From positions 38,240 to 102,239 of the forward strand of contig JAFNEO010000037.1 in assembly GCA_017886205.1 (NCBI GenBank): 64,000 nt of DNA, in the 5' to 3' direction. Under the pieces are notes generated by a model. The model saw only the letters and a program-made list of their open reading frames with translations. It ran no database searches and was not told the origin of the DNA. Below, piece by piece: positions 25,252 through 35,147 of the stretch. A program made the translations under genes and the position numbers. Origin of the DNA: Candidatus Aminicenantota bacterium. GTDB lineage: Bacteria; Acidobacteriota; Aminicenantia; Aminicenantales; UBA8522. Each line of letters begins with the position of its first letter. The first letter of the stretch is position 1.

Positions 25252-28200
25252 ATGCGGTTTCCTAGTTTTCTCTCCAGAGCGGCTTTATTATCGCTGCTTT
25301 CGGGTTTATGTTTATCGGTCGGTCTGCTTTCATTCGCCCAGGTGCAGTACGGCACGGGGACATGGGACGCCGACCTCTTCGGGAACCACAGGGTGGTCAT
25401 CAGAGTCCCGGGCAAAGCCGGCGCGGTTTGGGTGCGTATCCCCTGGCGGCGGCGCGACCTCAACCCGGAGAAGAAGATGGTCATTTTCGTCGATGCCGCA
25501 ACGGGGAAACAGATCCAAAATGTCTGCCCGGTGGCCGTCAGCCGCGAGGCCGGGGATTTTGTGTTTGAGCCGGCGACTGCGCCGGGCGATTATTATGTCT
25601 ATTATCTGCCCAACGTCATGAAAGGACGGTCGAATTACCCGACCGTTGTCTATCCGGAGCCGGTTTTCGACGCCGATGCCAGGTGGCTTCTAAACTTCGG
25701 CCTCTCCCCTTTCCATCCGCCGACCAAGGATGAGGAGGGCTTTGCTCAAGCTCAGGTTGTAGAGATCCAGTCGATCGACGAACTGAACAGCTTCTTCCCG
25801 ATGGAGGTCATCGCCACCTCGGAGGAGACGCACGCACTTCTGGCGAGATATCCGGACGCTTCCTACCTTCTCTTTCCCGAAGACCGCCGCTTTTCCGTCC
25901 GGATGGCAGACGACCTGCCTCGGCGCTGGATCCAAAGCGGGCCGAAAAGTGATTTTATAGGAGAGGCGCTGCGCGGAGAATTTTATGCCTTTCAGATCGG
26001 GGTTTTCGCCGGCCGCACCTCGATCGAGGATCTGGATGTCACATTCAGCGACCTGAAACTGGTCCCGACCTCCCCTTCCCCGAGCTGGCAGACCTTCATC
26101 CCCGCTTCCGGAGCTCACTCCTTCAACACCCGCGGTGTTAACTGGGACGGCAGGGAATTCAAGAAGGTCTGTGCCGTCCCCAGAGGCAAAATCCAGCCGC
26201 TCTGGTGTGGCGTCCAGGTTCCCAAAGGTATCCCCCCCGGCAAATACCAGGGCGAGGTCACTGTCAGTCCCAAAGGTTTGCCGCCGAACCGGATTAAGCT
26301 CCTCCTCGATGTCCAAAACGATGTCCTCGATGACGCCGGTGATTCCGAGCTCTGGCGGATGTCCCGCCTCCGCTGGCTCGACTCGAGGATCGCCTTCGAC
26401 GATGAGGTCATCCCGCCCTATACGCCGCTTTCTATCAAAGACAAGACGGTATCCTGTCTCGGAAGATCAGTGGACATCGGGCAGGACGGCCTTCTCGCGG
26501 GGATCACCAGCTTTTTCCTGATCGATGTGACCGGATTCCGGAAGGAGGGACGCGAGCTCCTGGCCTCCCCCATCGCGCTCGTCCTCATCGAGAAGAGTGG
26601 AGGTGCCCTCAAATGGAATGGAGACGGGCCTCGATTCGTCAAGCTTACTCCCGGCGCGGTCGTCTGGGAGGCGGAAAGCCGGTCCGGTCTGTTCGTCCTG
26701 TCCTGCAGCGCCCAGATGGAATTTGATGGATTCGTCGAGTTCAAGCTCAGACTAGAGGCGGAGTCCGCCGCCGAGGTCGACGATATTCGTCTTGAGATCC
26801 CCCTGGTCAGAGATGTCGCCAAGTACATGATGGGATTGGGCTTCAAGGGCGGCCTTCGCCCTTCGCAATTCGAATGGGCCTGGGACCAGACGAAGAACCA
26901 GGACGCCCTCTGGATCGGGGATGTCAACGCCGGCCTCCAAGTCAATTGGCGTGATGAGAATTATTCGCGGCCTCTCAACACCAACTTCTATCTCTCCAAG
27001 CCGCTTAACCTGCCGCCGTCCTGGTGGAATGAGGGCAAGGGGGGTTGCACGGTCAAAGAGAAAGGCGACGGCACCGTCCTCGTAACCGCCTCGAGCGGCC
27101 CCCGCCTCCTCCGGGCGGGTGAAGTGCTCCATTTCCATTTCAACCTGCTCCTTACGCCATTCAAACCGATCGATCCCCAGTCTCATTTTTCGACGCGCTT
27201 CTTTCATGCTTTCAAGCCTATCGCCGATGTGGCCTCGACCGGCGCCAACACGATCAACGTCCACCATGCCAACGCGGTTAACCCTTACATCAACTATCCG
27301 TTCCTGCGGCCGGCCGAGATGAAAAAATACATCGACGCGGCGCATGCCCGCGGGATGAAAGTCAAAATCTACAACACCATCCGGGAGCTATCGAACCGCT
27401 GTGTCGAGCTCTTCGCGCTGCGCAGCCTGGGAGACGAGATCTTCTCGCGCGGCCCCGGCGGCGGCTTCTCCTGGCTCCAGGAGCACCTCGTCTCCAACTA
27501 CATTGCGGCCTGGTTCGTGCCCGAACTCAAGGACACGGCCATCATCAACAGTGGTCTGTCCCGCTGGCATAACTATTACTTGGAGGGCTTGGACTGGCTC
27601 GTCAAGAATGTCGGGATCGACGGGCTCTACATCGACGATGTGGCCTTCGACCGGACGACGATGAAGCGGGTCAGGAAGGTTTTGGAGCGCGGCCGTCCGG
27701 GGGCGCTCGTCGACCTTCACTCGGCCAACCAGTACAACTCGCGGGATGGATTCGCCTCGAGCGCCAACCTCTACCTTGAGCACTTCCCCTTCCTCAACCG
27801 GCTCTGGTTCGGCGAGTACTTCGATTATAACTCGGCCCCGGATTATTGGCTGGTCGAGATTTCGGGGATCCCTTTTGGGCTGCTGGGAGAGATGCTCAAT
27901 GACGGTGGAAACCCTTGGCGGGGAATGATATACGGGATGACCAACCGTCTCCCCTGGTCGGGCCAGAACCCGGCCCGGATCTGGAAGGTCTGGGATGAAT
28001 TCGGGATCGAAGAGGCGCGGATGATCGGCTACTGGTCGGCCGATTGTCCCGTTAAGACCGACAACCAAAATGTCTTGGCTACGGCCTATGTCAAAAAAGG
28101 AAGGGTTCTGGTATCTTTAGCGAGTTGGGCCGACGAGCCCGTCAAATGCCGGCTCTGGATCGATTGGAAAGCGCTGGGCATGAACGGGCAAGACGCTCGG

Positions 28201-28305
28201 CTCCATGCTCCGGAAATTGCCGATTTCCAGCCGGAGTCGACATTCCGGCCCGAGGACCCGATCCCGGTCGAACCCGGCCGAGGCTGGCTGCTGGAACTGA
28301 AATAG
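25252..28305 (+). CDS. Secreted DUF6067-type glycoside hydrolase domain protein
   Basis: 1017 residues with signal peptide (RAALLSLLSGLCLSVGLLSFAQ). The N-terminal 500 residues are beta-rich carbohydrate-binding-like domains (FYAFQIGVFAGRTSIEDLDV). A supersandwich region follows, then a TIM-barrel-like domain from about 640. In it, HHANAVNPYINYPFL, AHARGMKVKIYNT and GLYIDDVAFDR with Asp795/Asp796 are typical of DUF6067/GH123-related hydrolases. It probably cleaves an extracellular polysaccharide, possibly an N-acetylhexosamine glycan. ATG at 25252 has GGGAGG upstream. An ACT-domain gene follows after 23 bases. Confidence 0.8.
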   Translation: MRFPSFLSRAALLSLLSGLCLSVGLLSFAQVQYGTGTWDADLFGNHRVVIRVPGKAGAVWVRIPWRRRDLNPEKKMVIFVDAATGKQIQNVCPVAVSREAGDFVFEPATAPGDYYVYYLPNVMKGRSNYPTVVYPEPVFDADARWLLNFGLSPFHPPTKDEEGFAQAQVVEIQSIDELNSFFPMEVIATSEETHALLARYPDASYLLFPEDRRFSVRMADDLPRRWIQSGPKSDFIGEALRGEFYAFQIGVFAGRTSIEDLDVTFSDLKLVPTSPSPSWQTFIPASGAHSFNTRGVNWDGREFKKVCAVPRGKIQPLWCGVQVPKGIPPGKYQGEVTVSPKGLPPNRIKLLLDVQNDVLDDAGDSELWRMSRLRWLDSRIAFDDEVIPPYTPLSIKDKTVSCLGRSVDIGQDGLLAGITSFFLIDVTGFRKEGRELLASPIALVLIEKSGGALKWNGDGPRFVKLTPGAVVWEAESRSGLFVLSCSAQMEFDGFVEFKLRLEAESAAEVDDIRLEIPLVRDVAKYMMGLGFKGGLRPSQFEWAWDQTKNQDALWIGDVNAGLQVNWRDENYSRPLNTNFYLSKPLNLPPSWWNEGKGGCTVKEKGDGTVLVTASSGPRLLRAGEVLHFHFNLLLTPFKPIDPQSHFSTRFFHAFKPIADVASTGANTINVHHANAVNPYINYPFLRPAEMKKYIDAAHARGMKVKIYNTIRELSNRCVELFALRSLGDEIFSRGPGGGFSWLQEHLVSNYIAAWFVPELKDTAIINSGLSRWHNYYLEGLDWLVKNVGIDGLYIDDVAFDRTTMKRVRKVLERGRPGALVDLHSANQYNSRDGFASSANLYLEHFPFLNRLWFGEYFDYNSAPDYWLVEISGIPFGLLGEMLNDGGNPWRGMIYGMTNRLPWSGQNPARIWKVWDEFGIEEARMIGYWSADCPVKTDNQNVLATAYVKKGRVLVSLASWADEPVKCRLWIDWKALGMNGQDARLHAPEIADFQPESTFRPEDPIPVEPGRGWLLELK

Positions 28306-28328
28306 ATCACCCTATAAGGAGTTAAAGG

Positions 28329-28712
28329 ATGAGTCTCACCTTGTCGCTCTTGTCTGGGTCGTTCGGAATCTGCCGCCTGGAGCCGGAGGCGAAGATTCCC
28401 GATTGGGCGAACGCCGGCGACTTTATGTCGATAACGCGGACTAGCGACGAGCTTTCGATCGTGTGTGCTGGGGCGAAAGTGCCGGAGGGAGTGAAATCCG
28501 ACCGCGGCTGGCGCTGTTTCAAAGTGGAGGGGCCTCTCGATCTCTCGCTGACGGGTGTGCTCGCCTCGTTGGCGAACCCGTTGGCCGAAGCGCGGATTAA
28601 TATCTTTGCCGTCTCCACCTTCGATACGGATTACCTGCTGGTCAAAAAGGACAGGGTCTCTCGGGCGTCAGAGGTTCTCATCCGGTCCGGGCATCGCCTA
28701 ACCAACCGCTGA
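28329..28712 (+). CDS. ACT domain-containing protein (CASTOR-like)
   Basis: 127 residues matching small two-ACT proteins: MSLTLSLLSGSFGICRLEP and IPDWANAGDFMSITRTSDELSIVC form the first ACT half, GWRCFKVEGPLDLSLTGVLASLA and NIFAVSTFDTDYLLVKKD the second. These proteins bind small ligands, usually amino acids, and act as sensors or allosteric partners. AAGGAG and AAAGG lie just before the ATG. It is co-directional with the glycosidase, 23 bases downstream. No enzymatic residues are expected. The ligand is unknown. Confidence 0.85.
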   Translation: MSLTLSLLSGSFGICRLEPEAKIPDWANAGDFMSITRTSDELSIVCAGAKVPEGVKSDRGWRCFKVEGPLDLSLTGVLASLANPLAEARINIFAVSTFDTDYLLVKKDRVSRASEVLIRSGHRLTNR

Positions 28713-28790
28713 ACTCCAAGAATGCATTGGCCAAGTCGCCGGTTGACTGGGGCTCTCCGCGTAATCGGACGATAGACTTTTTCTGCGGCT

Positions 28791-28819
28791 TTGCAGGAAC
28801 TCGGGATTGTTGTTATGAT
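28791..28819 (+). promoter_or_regulatory. Promoter for the CBM9-like secreted protein gene
   Basis: TTGCAG (28791-28796), 17 bases, TATGAT (28814-28819) with an extended-10 TG two bases before it. Predicted start near 28826, 15 bases before the chosen ATG at 28841. Confidence 0.55.
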
Positions 28820-28840
28820 AGACATGGGTCGTCGAGCAGG

Positions 28841-29725
28841 ATGAGACAAAGCCAATTACTTATGGTCCTGGCCGGAATCGGCTGGCTCCTTCTTTTTACC
28901 GGGTTCGGTTTTCCTGAGGACCCGGTCGCCCAAAGCCAATGGACCGCATCCCCTCTCCAGCTGGATGGCCTGGCCGAGGAGTGGCGGTCGGATTCCCTTC
29001 TCCATGTAAAAAAAATCGATCTGGATTACGGCTTCAGGAATGACGGCCGGAATCTCTATATCCTGCTCGTCTTCAGGAACCCCAAGTTTCTGAGCTCGAT
29101 CGACGCTGTGGGAATAACCATCTCCAGCAGCCCTGAGGGGATCAAAAATAGAAACAATGGGGTCAAGTTCCTCAAGAAGATTCTTACGGCCGATCAGTTC
29201 ATCGTGATGCTGGAGTACCAAGGCGCACACCTGACAGGGGGAAAAAAAGAAGAGCTTCGAAGGCAACCCCAGCATTCCGTATTGGCAGCTTATGCGGTCG
29301 ATAAAAAAGGAAAAATCCTCTCGCCCACAGGATCCGCGATCGGTGTAGAGCCGCCGGCTTTCCAGACGACAAAACAAGAGAACGTGGTGACCTATGAATT
29401 CCGGATTCCCCTGGCTTCCCGAGAGGTTCATCCCGCGGGGATAGGCGCCGAACCAGGGACAACCCTTTCGGTTTCTTTTGAATGGGGAGGATCGGCCCAA
29501 AAAACGCTCCGGCCCAGGACCAGTTGGTCAACGCCCTCGTCCATTGTATCTGGCGGCGCCCTTGCTGACAACGGAGAAACTCGGGCCCAGGAGTTTTTGA
29601 ACTCCTTTGATTCGATGTCGAGGCCGTCGCTGGAGACGAAAAAATATGCCTTCCGGGCCGACGTTCAACTGGCCAAACAGGTGAGCGTATCGGATATCTA
29701 TCCGAGCGTCTCTTCTCTTGACTAG
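28841..29725 (+). CDS. Secreted CBM9-like/DOMON-type protein of unknown function
   Basis: 294 residues from the ATG at 28841, which directly precedes a signal peptide (LMVLAGIGWLLLFTGFGFP). The start of the mature part, QLDGLAEEWRSDSLLHVKK, is the usual opening of carbohydrate-binding family 9-like domains (xDGxxxEWxx). DYGFRNDGRNLYILLVFRN follows as the second strand pair. A third conserved stretch, NVVTYEFRIPLASREV, fits. It may bind sugars at the cell surface. Its stop codon overlaps the stop of the TonB receptor gene on the other strand (CTAG). Confidence 0.65.
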   Translation: MRQSQLLMVLAGIGWLLLFTGFGFPEDPVAQSQWTASPLQLDGLAEEWRSDSLLHVKKIDLDYGFRNDGRNLYILLVFRNPKFLSSIDAVGITISSSPEGIKNRNNGVKFLKKILTADQFIVMLEYQGAHLTGGKKEELRRQPQHSVLAAYAVDKKGKILSPTGSAIGVEPPAFQTTKQENVVTYEFRIPLASREVHPAGIGAEPGTTLSVSFEWGGSAQKTLRPRTSWSTPSSIVSGGALADNGETRAQEFLNSFDSMSRPSLETKKYAFRADVQLAKQVSVSDIYPSVSSLD

Positions 29726-32499
29726 AATTCCACTCGCAGCCCGATCTGCGCCCGCCGTGGGAAGAAAATCTCGTCGGTCTTCCGGTAAGCGTCAGACCAT
29801 AGGTCATAGCCAGGATGGATGGTCGGAGGATTGCTGGCCCGATAGCCGATGACCGTGTTCGAATTGAGGACGTTGAAGATATCGATCATGGCACTGAGTT
29901 TCACTGTCTTGTAGATCGGGAACGTTTTTTGGAGCCTGAGATCCAGCAAACTCCAGGCGGGGAACCTCTCCTCCCCTCTCGGATCTGCCAGTATGGTCCG
30001 CTCCCCTTGATCGGGATAGACTCGCACGAATGACGGGATCGGCCTTCCCGTCTGGTAGAGGTAATTCACGGCGGCCAGGATATCCCAGGGGAAAGAGATG
30101 CTGGCCGAAACCTTGAGGCTCCACGTCCGGTCGTGGTTCAGAAAGCTCCGAGCGTTGGTCAAGTCGTTGGGGTCCTGTCCATAGTATTGGGTATACCAGA
30201 TCATCGCCTGCTGGTTCATCACATGGGCCGAGTTGTTCAAGCCCTCCATCCTCGACCAGGTGAGAGAAGCGCTCAGCTGCCAATTGTCCGAATACCTCTT
30301 GGTCAACGAGAATATAGCGGCCTTGTAAGCCTGGTCGAATTTTTGGCCGAAACGGGACGGTTGGGTGATCCAGTAATCGTTTGTTTCCATATCGCTGGTC
30401 TGGTTCCAGACCGGGTAAGACCGGCCGTTGTCGGGAGACACCATTTCGACCTGCTCGTAAGTGGCCCCCTTGTCTTCCCAGCCGACGAGGTTCTTCTCCT
30501 GCTTGTAAATGTAAGAAGCTCCGACGGACAGGTTAGGGATGAGTTCTCGCTCTAGGCCGATCGAAAACTGGTCGGCATACGGATTCTTAAGGTCGGGGTC
30601 GACGGTATAGTTCATAGCGCCGGGGATGGAGTCAACAAAAACCCAATCGTTGAGGTCCCAATCCCAGGCATACATCGTCCAGTCGGTGACATTGGGACCC
30701 GGCCAGTTCCAGTTGGACATGAGCAGGGCATCGTAATAGCGGCCGCAGGATGCTTTGAGGAGGGTCTTCTTGTCCGAGGTGAGCTGAAAAGCCAGGCCAA
30801 CCCGGGGAGAGACGGTGGTCCACTTGACCACATCGGGGACCTCCGGAGTCGTATCTCCCGTCTCTTCCCATCCCTTATAGACCGGGAACGACTGGATCGA
30901 GCCTATGCTGTGATCGACCCTGAGCCCCAGATTGACCATTAATCGGTTCCCGATCTTCCAGGAATCATCGGCGAAGGCCACGAAGGAATTGACGACTCCG
31001 CCGTATGAAAAGACGTCCTGTTCGTACATATAATAAGGATAGCCGGCATAATCATAGTAAAAACGGCCTCCCGTATAGCCGCCGTGATTGTCGGCGGTCC
31101 CTCTGTTGTATTGGACTCCCATTTTGAAATCGTGGGTTCCGCCGAGAAAATCTTCGGCGAAGTAGGACAGGCTGGCGCTGGCCTGGTGCCTGGACACCGC
31201 ATACATCCAGGGCCACCAGGCTCCTTGGGAATTGACTCCGGTAAGGCCATCATAATGACTCGGGGTGGCAAGCGATGAGTGGATGGGGAGCCAATCGTCA
31301 GTGCTCCGCCATCCTCCGTATTTCAGGTCGAGAAAGGCCTTGTTGCTGATCAGCCATGTATACATGAGGTTCCAAGTGGGGTTTTCCCCTTTTTCTGAAC
31401 CCAGGGCTTCTCTGGTGACATAGGGCGTGAGGGGGTCGGGGATGTCAAAATATTCGTAGTAAAAAGAGCCGACCAGCCGATGGTTCTTCCCTATCTGGGA
31501 AGAGAGCTTGAAGAAGGCTTTATCACCGATGGTGTTGGCCGGGAACTCGGGATCGGAAAGCCAAGCCGTGTAGGAATCTTCCTTTCTTTCGTAGGAGCCG
31601 AAGAACCAGAGTCTGTCTTTGAGGATCGGTCCTCCCAGGCTGAATGAGGCGTCCAGGAATTTATCCCGATGGTAGGAGAAGGCTTCCGGATCTTCCGGCC
31701 TGGGGTTGTTGTCGGCCACGAGTTTATGAAACTGCCCGTAGTAGCTCAGGCTTCCTTGGAATGTGTTTCCCCCCGATTTGGTGACGATATTGATGACCGC
31801 CCCCGTGAATTGCCCGTACTCGGCCGGAGCGCCTATCCCCATCGTCTCCACCTCGGCAAAAACATCGGGATTGACCCACTGCCAGGGAGAACCCACGTCG
31901 AGATTCCGGATATCCACTCCATCGAGCTGATAATCGCTGGACTCATAATTGGACCCGTAGGCAACGATCCTGTCTCCCTCCTGGGTGTTCATGATCAGCC
32001 CGGGAGCCTGTTTGACGACGTCGAAAAAGGTGAACCGGCCGCTGGGGAGCTGCTCCAAGAGTTCCTTGCCGAAGGTGGTCGTCAGGCCCGATTTGGTCAC
32101 ATCGACGAGAGGTGCCGGAGCCACAACGGTCATGGATTCCTCGATGGCGGCGACCTTCAACACAATGTCTTGGGTAACGGTCGTATCCACAGAAACCTTG
32201 ATGTCCAACCTCTTAACGGTCTCAAACCCTTTGAGGCCGCAAACCAGGGAGTACGACCCGGGAGGGAGGTTGATGAAGCGGTAAGTCCCTTTTGCAGATG
32301 TCACCTCTGAGTAAACGCCTCCCATCAGAGCGGGGCTGGCGAGTTCCACCGTCACTCCAGGAAGGGGACCGCCTTCCTCATCGGTGACTGTCCCCATGAT
32401 TTTTCCGGTCAGTCTCTGGCCGTAAGAGAAGCCGACGGCGACGGCGGTCAAGAAAACCAGAAAGGTGACCCATTTTGCGGGACTTTTTTTAGTGCCCAT
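29722..32499 (-). CDS. TonB-dependent outer-membrane receptor with CarboxypepD_reg-like domain
   Basis: 925 residues from the ATG at 32499 (AAGGAGGG just upstream; in-frame codons to 32550 lack support). Signal peptide, then a carboxypeptidase-regulatory-like domain near 30-110 (GTVTDEEGGPLPGVTVELAS ... GTYRFINLPPGSYSL). The plug domain (DVTKSGLTTTFGKELLEQLP, YQLDGVDIRN, NIVTKSGGN) and a long barrel end in QIGLRVEF. This SusC/Oar-like architecture is common in Acidobacteriota and Bacteroidota for oligosaccharide or peptide uptake. No SusD partner is adjacent, so the substrate is open. Many Trp/Tyr residues line the barrel. Confidence 0.9.
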   Translation of the reverse strand: MGTKKSPAKWVTFLVFLTAVAVGFSYGQRLTGKIMGTVTDEEGGPLPGVTVELASPALMGGVYSEVTSAKGTYRFINLPPGSYSLVCGLKGFETVKRLDIKVSVDTTVTQDIVLKVAAIEESMTVVAPAPLVDVTKSGLTTTFGKELLEQLPSGRFTFFDVVKQAPGLIMNTQEGDRIVAYGSNYESSDYQLDGVDIRNLDVGSPWQWVNPDVFAEVETMGIGAPAEYGQFTGAVINIVTKSGGNTFQGSLSYYGQFHKLVADNNPRPEDPEAFSYHRDKFLDASFSLGGPILKDRLWFFGSYERKEDSYTAWLSDPEFPANTIGDKAFFKLSSQIGKNHRLVGSFYYEYFDIPDPLTPYVTREALGSEKGENPTWNLMYTWLISNKAFLDLKYGGWRSTDDWLPIHSSLATPSHYDGLTGVNSQGAWWPWMYAVSRHQASASLSYFAEDFLGGTHDFKMGVQYNRGTADNHGGYTGGRFYYDYAGYPYYMYEQDVFSYGGVVNSFVAFADDSWKIGNRLMVNLGLRVDHSIGSIQSFPVYKGWEETGDTTPEVPDVVKWTTVSPRVGLAFQLTSDKKTLLKASCGRYYDALLMSNWNWPGPNVTDWTMYAWDWDLNDWVFVDSIPGAMNYTVDPDLKNPYADQFSIGLERELIPNLSVGASYIYKQEKNLVGWEDKGATYEQVEMVSPDNGRSYPVWNQTSDMETNDYWITQPSRFGQKFDQAYKAAIFSLTKRYSDNWQLSASLTWSRMEGLNNSAHVMNQQAMIWYTQYYGQDPNDLTNARSFLNHDRTWSLKVSASISFPWDILAAVNYLYQTGRPIPSFVRVYPDQGERTILADPRGEERFPAWSLLDLRLQKTFPIYKTVKLSAMIDIFNVLNSNTVIGYRASNPPTIHPGYDLWSDAYRKTDEIFFPRRAQIGLRVEF

Positions 32500-32698
32500 T
32501 TTCCCTCCTTGGACCGGTCTCAAGATTTCGTTATCCGTGGTGCCTGGCATTAATCCTTTCGCGATCGGATCTCATTAATCACCCCGTGCGAGATAAAGAT
32601 AAAGCCGGCCGACTATCAATGTCAAGGACGAGAGACGTTTCAAATTTGTTGTGTTTTGGGGTATGATCTCAGCTGCACGATTATCCAAGGAGGCGGCC

Positions 32699-35071
32699 AT
32701 GATTCTGAAGTCTATTATCTCCCTCGTTCTGAGTGTCTATCTCTTTTTCTCTCCGGCTCTGGCCCAAACCAAGGACAAGAAAGCGTCCTTCGACGGCCAG
32801 GCGGCGTTTGGCTACGTCCGGGTTCTGGCCGCGGATACGATGCTGGGACGGAAGAGCGGCGAGCTCGGCGGCCAGATGGCAGCCGAATACATCGTCTCGA
32901 AGCTCAAAGAATGGGGGCTCGAGCCAGCCGGCAGAAACGGGAGTTACTACCAGGACCTGACGATCGAATACAACGAGCCCGAGAAGGGAGCGGCGCTGGA
33001 GATCCTTGCCTCCGGCAAAAAGCGGGAGTTTGTATACGGCGAGGACTGGAGACATCAGAGGTATTCCGGGTCGGGCCATTTTGCCGCGGATATCGTTTTC
33101 GCCGGCTATGGGATCTCGGCCCCCCAGAAAGAATATGACGACTATTCCGGCATGGATGTCAAAGGCAAACTGGTCATTTTTTCTACGGACACTCCCCGTC
33201 TGCTCGAAGAGAAGCTCAGGGACGAAGCCCAGTTCCAGAACCGGATCAAAGCCGCTCAAGAGCATGGGGTGCTGGGGGTTTTGACCTTTGGTAGCGAAAC
33301 CCAGACCACGGGCTTTTTCGGCGGCTTCCGGGGAGGCCTCAAGAAAGAGGCCTACAAGCCGGACTTCGTGATCATCTCCCTGGAGAACAAGATCGTGGAG
33401 TTCATTTTCAAGCATCTGAAAACGGAGCTGCGTTACCTTTTCCAGCAGATCGAAACGACCTCTAAGCCCCAGTCCTTCGACACGGGTGTCCGATCTTTCG
33501 TCAACCTGGACATCACCTACGATGAGAAACGGCCGACCCAGAATGTCCTGGCCAAGATTTCCGGAACTGACAAGAACCTCAAGAATGAATACATCATCCT
33601 GGGCGCCCACATGGACCACCTCGGGATCGACATGTCCGGTGACGTCTTCAACGGCGCCGACGACAACGCCTCAGGGACGGCGGTGGTCATGGAAGTCGCC
33701 AGGGTGATGAAGCTCAACAAGGTCAGGCCCAAACGGACGGTCGTCTTCGCGCTCTGGGCGGCGGAAGAAGAGGGGCTCTTGGGTTCTAAGTACTATACTG
33801 AAAACCCTGTCTATCCGTTGGAAAAGACGGGGGCCTACATCAACCTGGACATGGAGGGGCACGGCAGCGGCCGGGTCAATTTCCGGGGAGCCTACTATGG
33901 GCCCGAGATCTGGGAGGTCTTGAAGACGCGGCTTCCCAAGGACTTGTTGGATAACACGAATCCCGGGCGCGGCGGTCCGGGCGGTTCGGACCATACCTAT
34001 TTTCTCTCCAGCGGTGTGCCGGCGTTCTTCGTCGCGACCGATGGGTCCCATTTCCGGACCAACCGCGTCGGCGACGTCATCGACCTCATTAAGCCGGAGA
34101 TCCTCAAGAAGGCTGGAGATGTTGTCGGCGCCGCGGTCGAGGTCCTGGCCTCAGAGCCAAACATCCCGATCCTCGCCCAGCGGAGGGAGAACTATCAATG
34201 GCGGTATCAGACCATCGTCAACCATGAGATCCCCCCTCTGGACAAGGTCATCGATGCGCATAGAGATGTGCAGGATCCCGATGTGGATTTCCAGCTGGCT
34301 GCGATTGCCGAGAAAGACGGAATAACAGGGGAGGCCCTGAGGGTCGAGGTGATAAAGAACCTGCTGACCGGCCTGGAGAAGATCCGAGAGAGCAAGGGGC
34401 TTGTGGCCTACAGCGGGACGGCACAGATGATGATGGGGGGCCGCCGGATGGGGGGCGGCCCGAGCGCTAAGACGACCGTCCTGGTCGGCCTTCGCGGGAT
34501 CGCTTCGTTCCGCGACGACCTGCGCTGGGCGGACGTCTTTTCCAAGCAGGGCGCCGCCTTCGTCTTCCTAGAGCAGCCGGGATTTCTGTTCGACGGCAAG
34601 GCCCTAAACGGAGAAGGAAAAAAGACCGTGGAGGCCATCGGAAAGGCCAACCTTCTCTTGGTCGTTTCCGGGCTGGATCCAGCACAGGGCAAGGCTCTAT
34701 TCGAGAGTGCCAATAAACCCCTGCTTCTTGTTGGCAACAGCCTGCCCGACAAAGACGTCCTTGAGCTTGTAAAAAAGACGAAATCGTCGATCGGGCTGGT
34801 CATGGGAAAAGACGAAGGGGCCGCGGCCTATTTCAAGAAGCTCGATGAAGCCAAGAAGGCCGCCGGGGTTGAGAACCTATCCATTGTCACCGAGAACTGC
34901 CTCTGGGGAAAAGCCGGAAAAGAGCAGATCGTCGGCCTCATCGGAGAATTGCTCAAAGCCAAGTATGAGAACGAGGACCTGGCCAACCTGTTTTCAGGGT
35001 CCTTCATGAGAGTGCTGGAAAAGGCCAGGGCGACGGACGCGGCGCGGACTTTCTCCTTCCTTCCGTTTTGA
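32699..35071 (+). CDS. Secreted M28-family metallopeptidase with PA domain
   Basis: 790 residues from the ATG at 32699 with AAGGAGG six bases upstream. Signal peptide ISLVLSVYLFFSPALAQ. A PA-like insert precedes the peptidase part (AADIVFAGYGISAPQKEYDD, KGKLVIF). Zinc-site motifs: His304 and Asp306 in LGAHMDHLG, NGADDNASG, the AAEEEGLLGS pair with the catalytic base, NLDMEG and GGSDHTYF. About 250 C-terminal residues after the peptidase are unassigned but have a TlpA-free, Lys-rich pattern. It probably removes N-terminal amino acids from peptides outside the cell or in the periplasm. A TATGAT (-10) near 32662 is a possible promoter. Confidence 0.87.
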   Translation: MILKSIISLVLSVYLFFSPALAQTKDKKASFDGQAAFGYVRVLAADTMLGRKSGELGGQMAAEYIVSKLKEWGLEPAGRNGSYYQDLTIEYNEPEKGAALEILASGKKREFVYGEDWRHQRYSGSGHFAADIVFAGYGISAPQKEYDDYSGMDVKGKLVIFSTDTPRLLEEKLRDEAQFQNRIKAAQEHGVLGVLTFGSETQTTGFFGGFRGGLKKEAYKPDFVIISLENKIVEFIFKHLKTELRYLFQQIETTSKPQSFDTGVRSFVNLDITYDEKRPTQNVLAKISGTDKNLKNEYIILGAHMDHLGIDMSGDVFNGADDNASGTAVVMEVARVMKLNKVRPKRTVVFALWAAEEEGLLGSKYYTENPVYPLEKTGAYINLDMEGHGSGRVNFRGAYYGPEIWEVLKTRLPKDLLDNTNPGRGGPGGSDHTYFLSSGVPAFFVATDGSHFRTNRVGDVIDLIKPEILKKAGDVVGAAVEVLASEPNIPILAQRRENYQWRYQTIVNHEIPPLDKVIDAHRDVQDPDVDFQLAAIAEKDGITGEALRVEVIKNLLTGLEKIRESKGLVAYSGTAQMMMGGRRMGGGPSAKTTVLVGLRGIASFRDDLRWADVFSKQGAAFVFLEQPGFLFDGKALNGEGKKTVEAIGKANLLLVVSGLDPAQGKALFESANKPLLLVGNSLPDKDVLELVKKTKSSIGLVMGKDEGAAAYFKKLDEAKKAAGVENLSIVTENCLWGKAGKEQIVGLIGELLKAKYENEDLANLFSGSFMRVLEKARATDAARTFSFLPF

Positions 35072-35076
35072 TATAG

Positions 35077-35100
35077 AAGGCATCCCCCCATGCCTTTTCG
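35077..35100 (+). terminator. Possible terminator after the M28 peptidase
   Basis: AAGGCA (35077-35082), an 8-base loop, TGCCTT (35091-35096) and a short T stretch. The U-tract is short, so moderate support. Confidence 0.45.
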
Positions 35101-35147
35101 CCTTCCGGAACCCGCCGTCAAGCGGCGGCCACTCACACTTTCGGCCC

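Noticed and set aside
35072-35147. A second small gene between the peptidase and YbhB
   Set aside because: The interval holds only a terminator-like hairpin and the YbhB tail.
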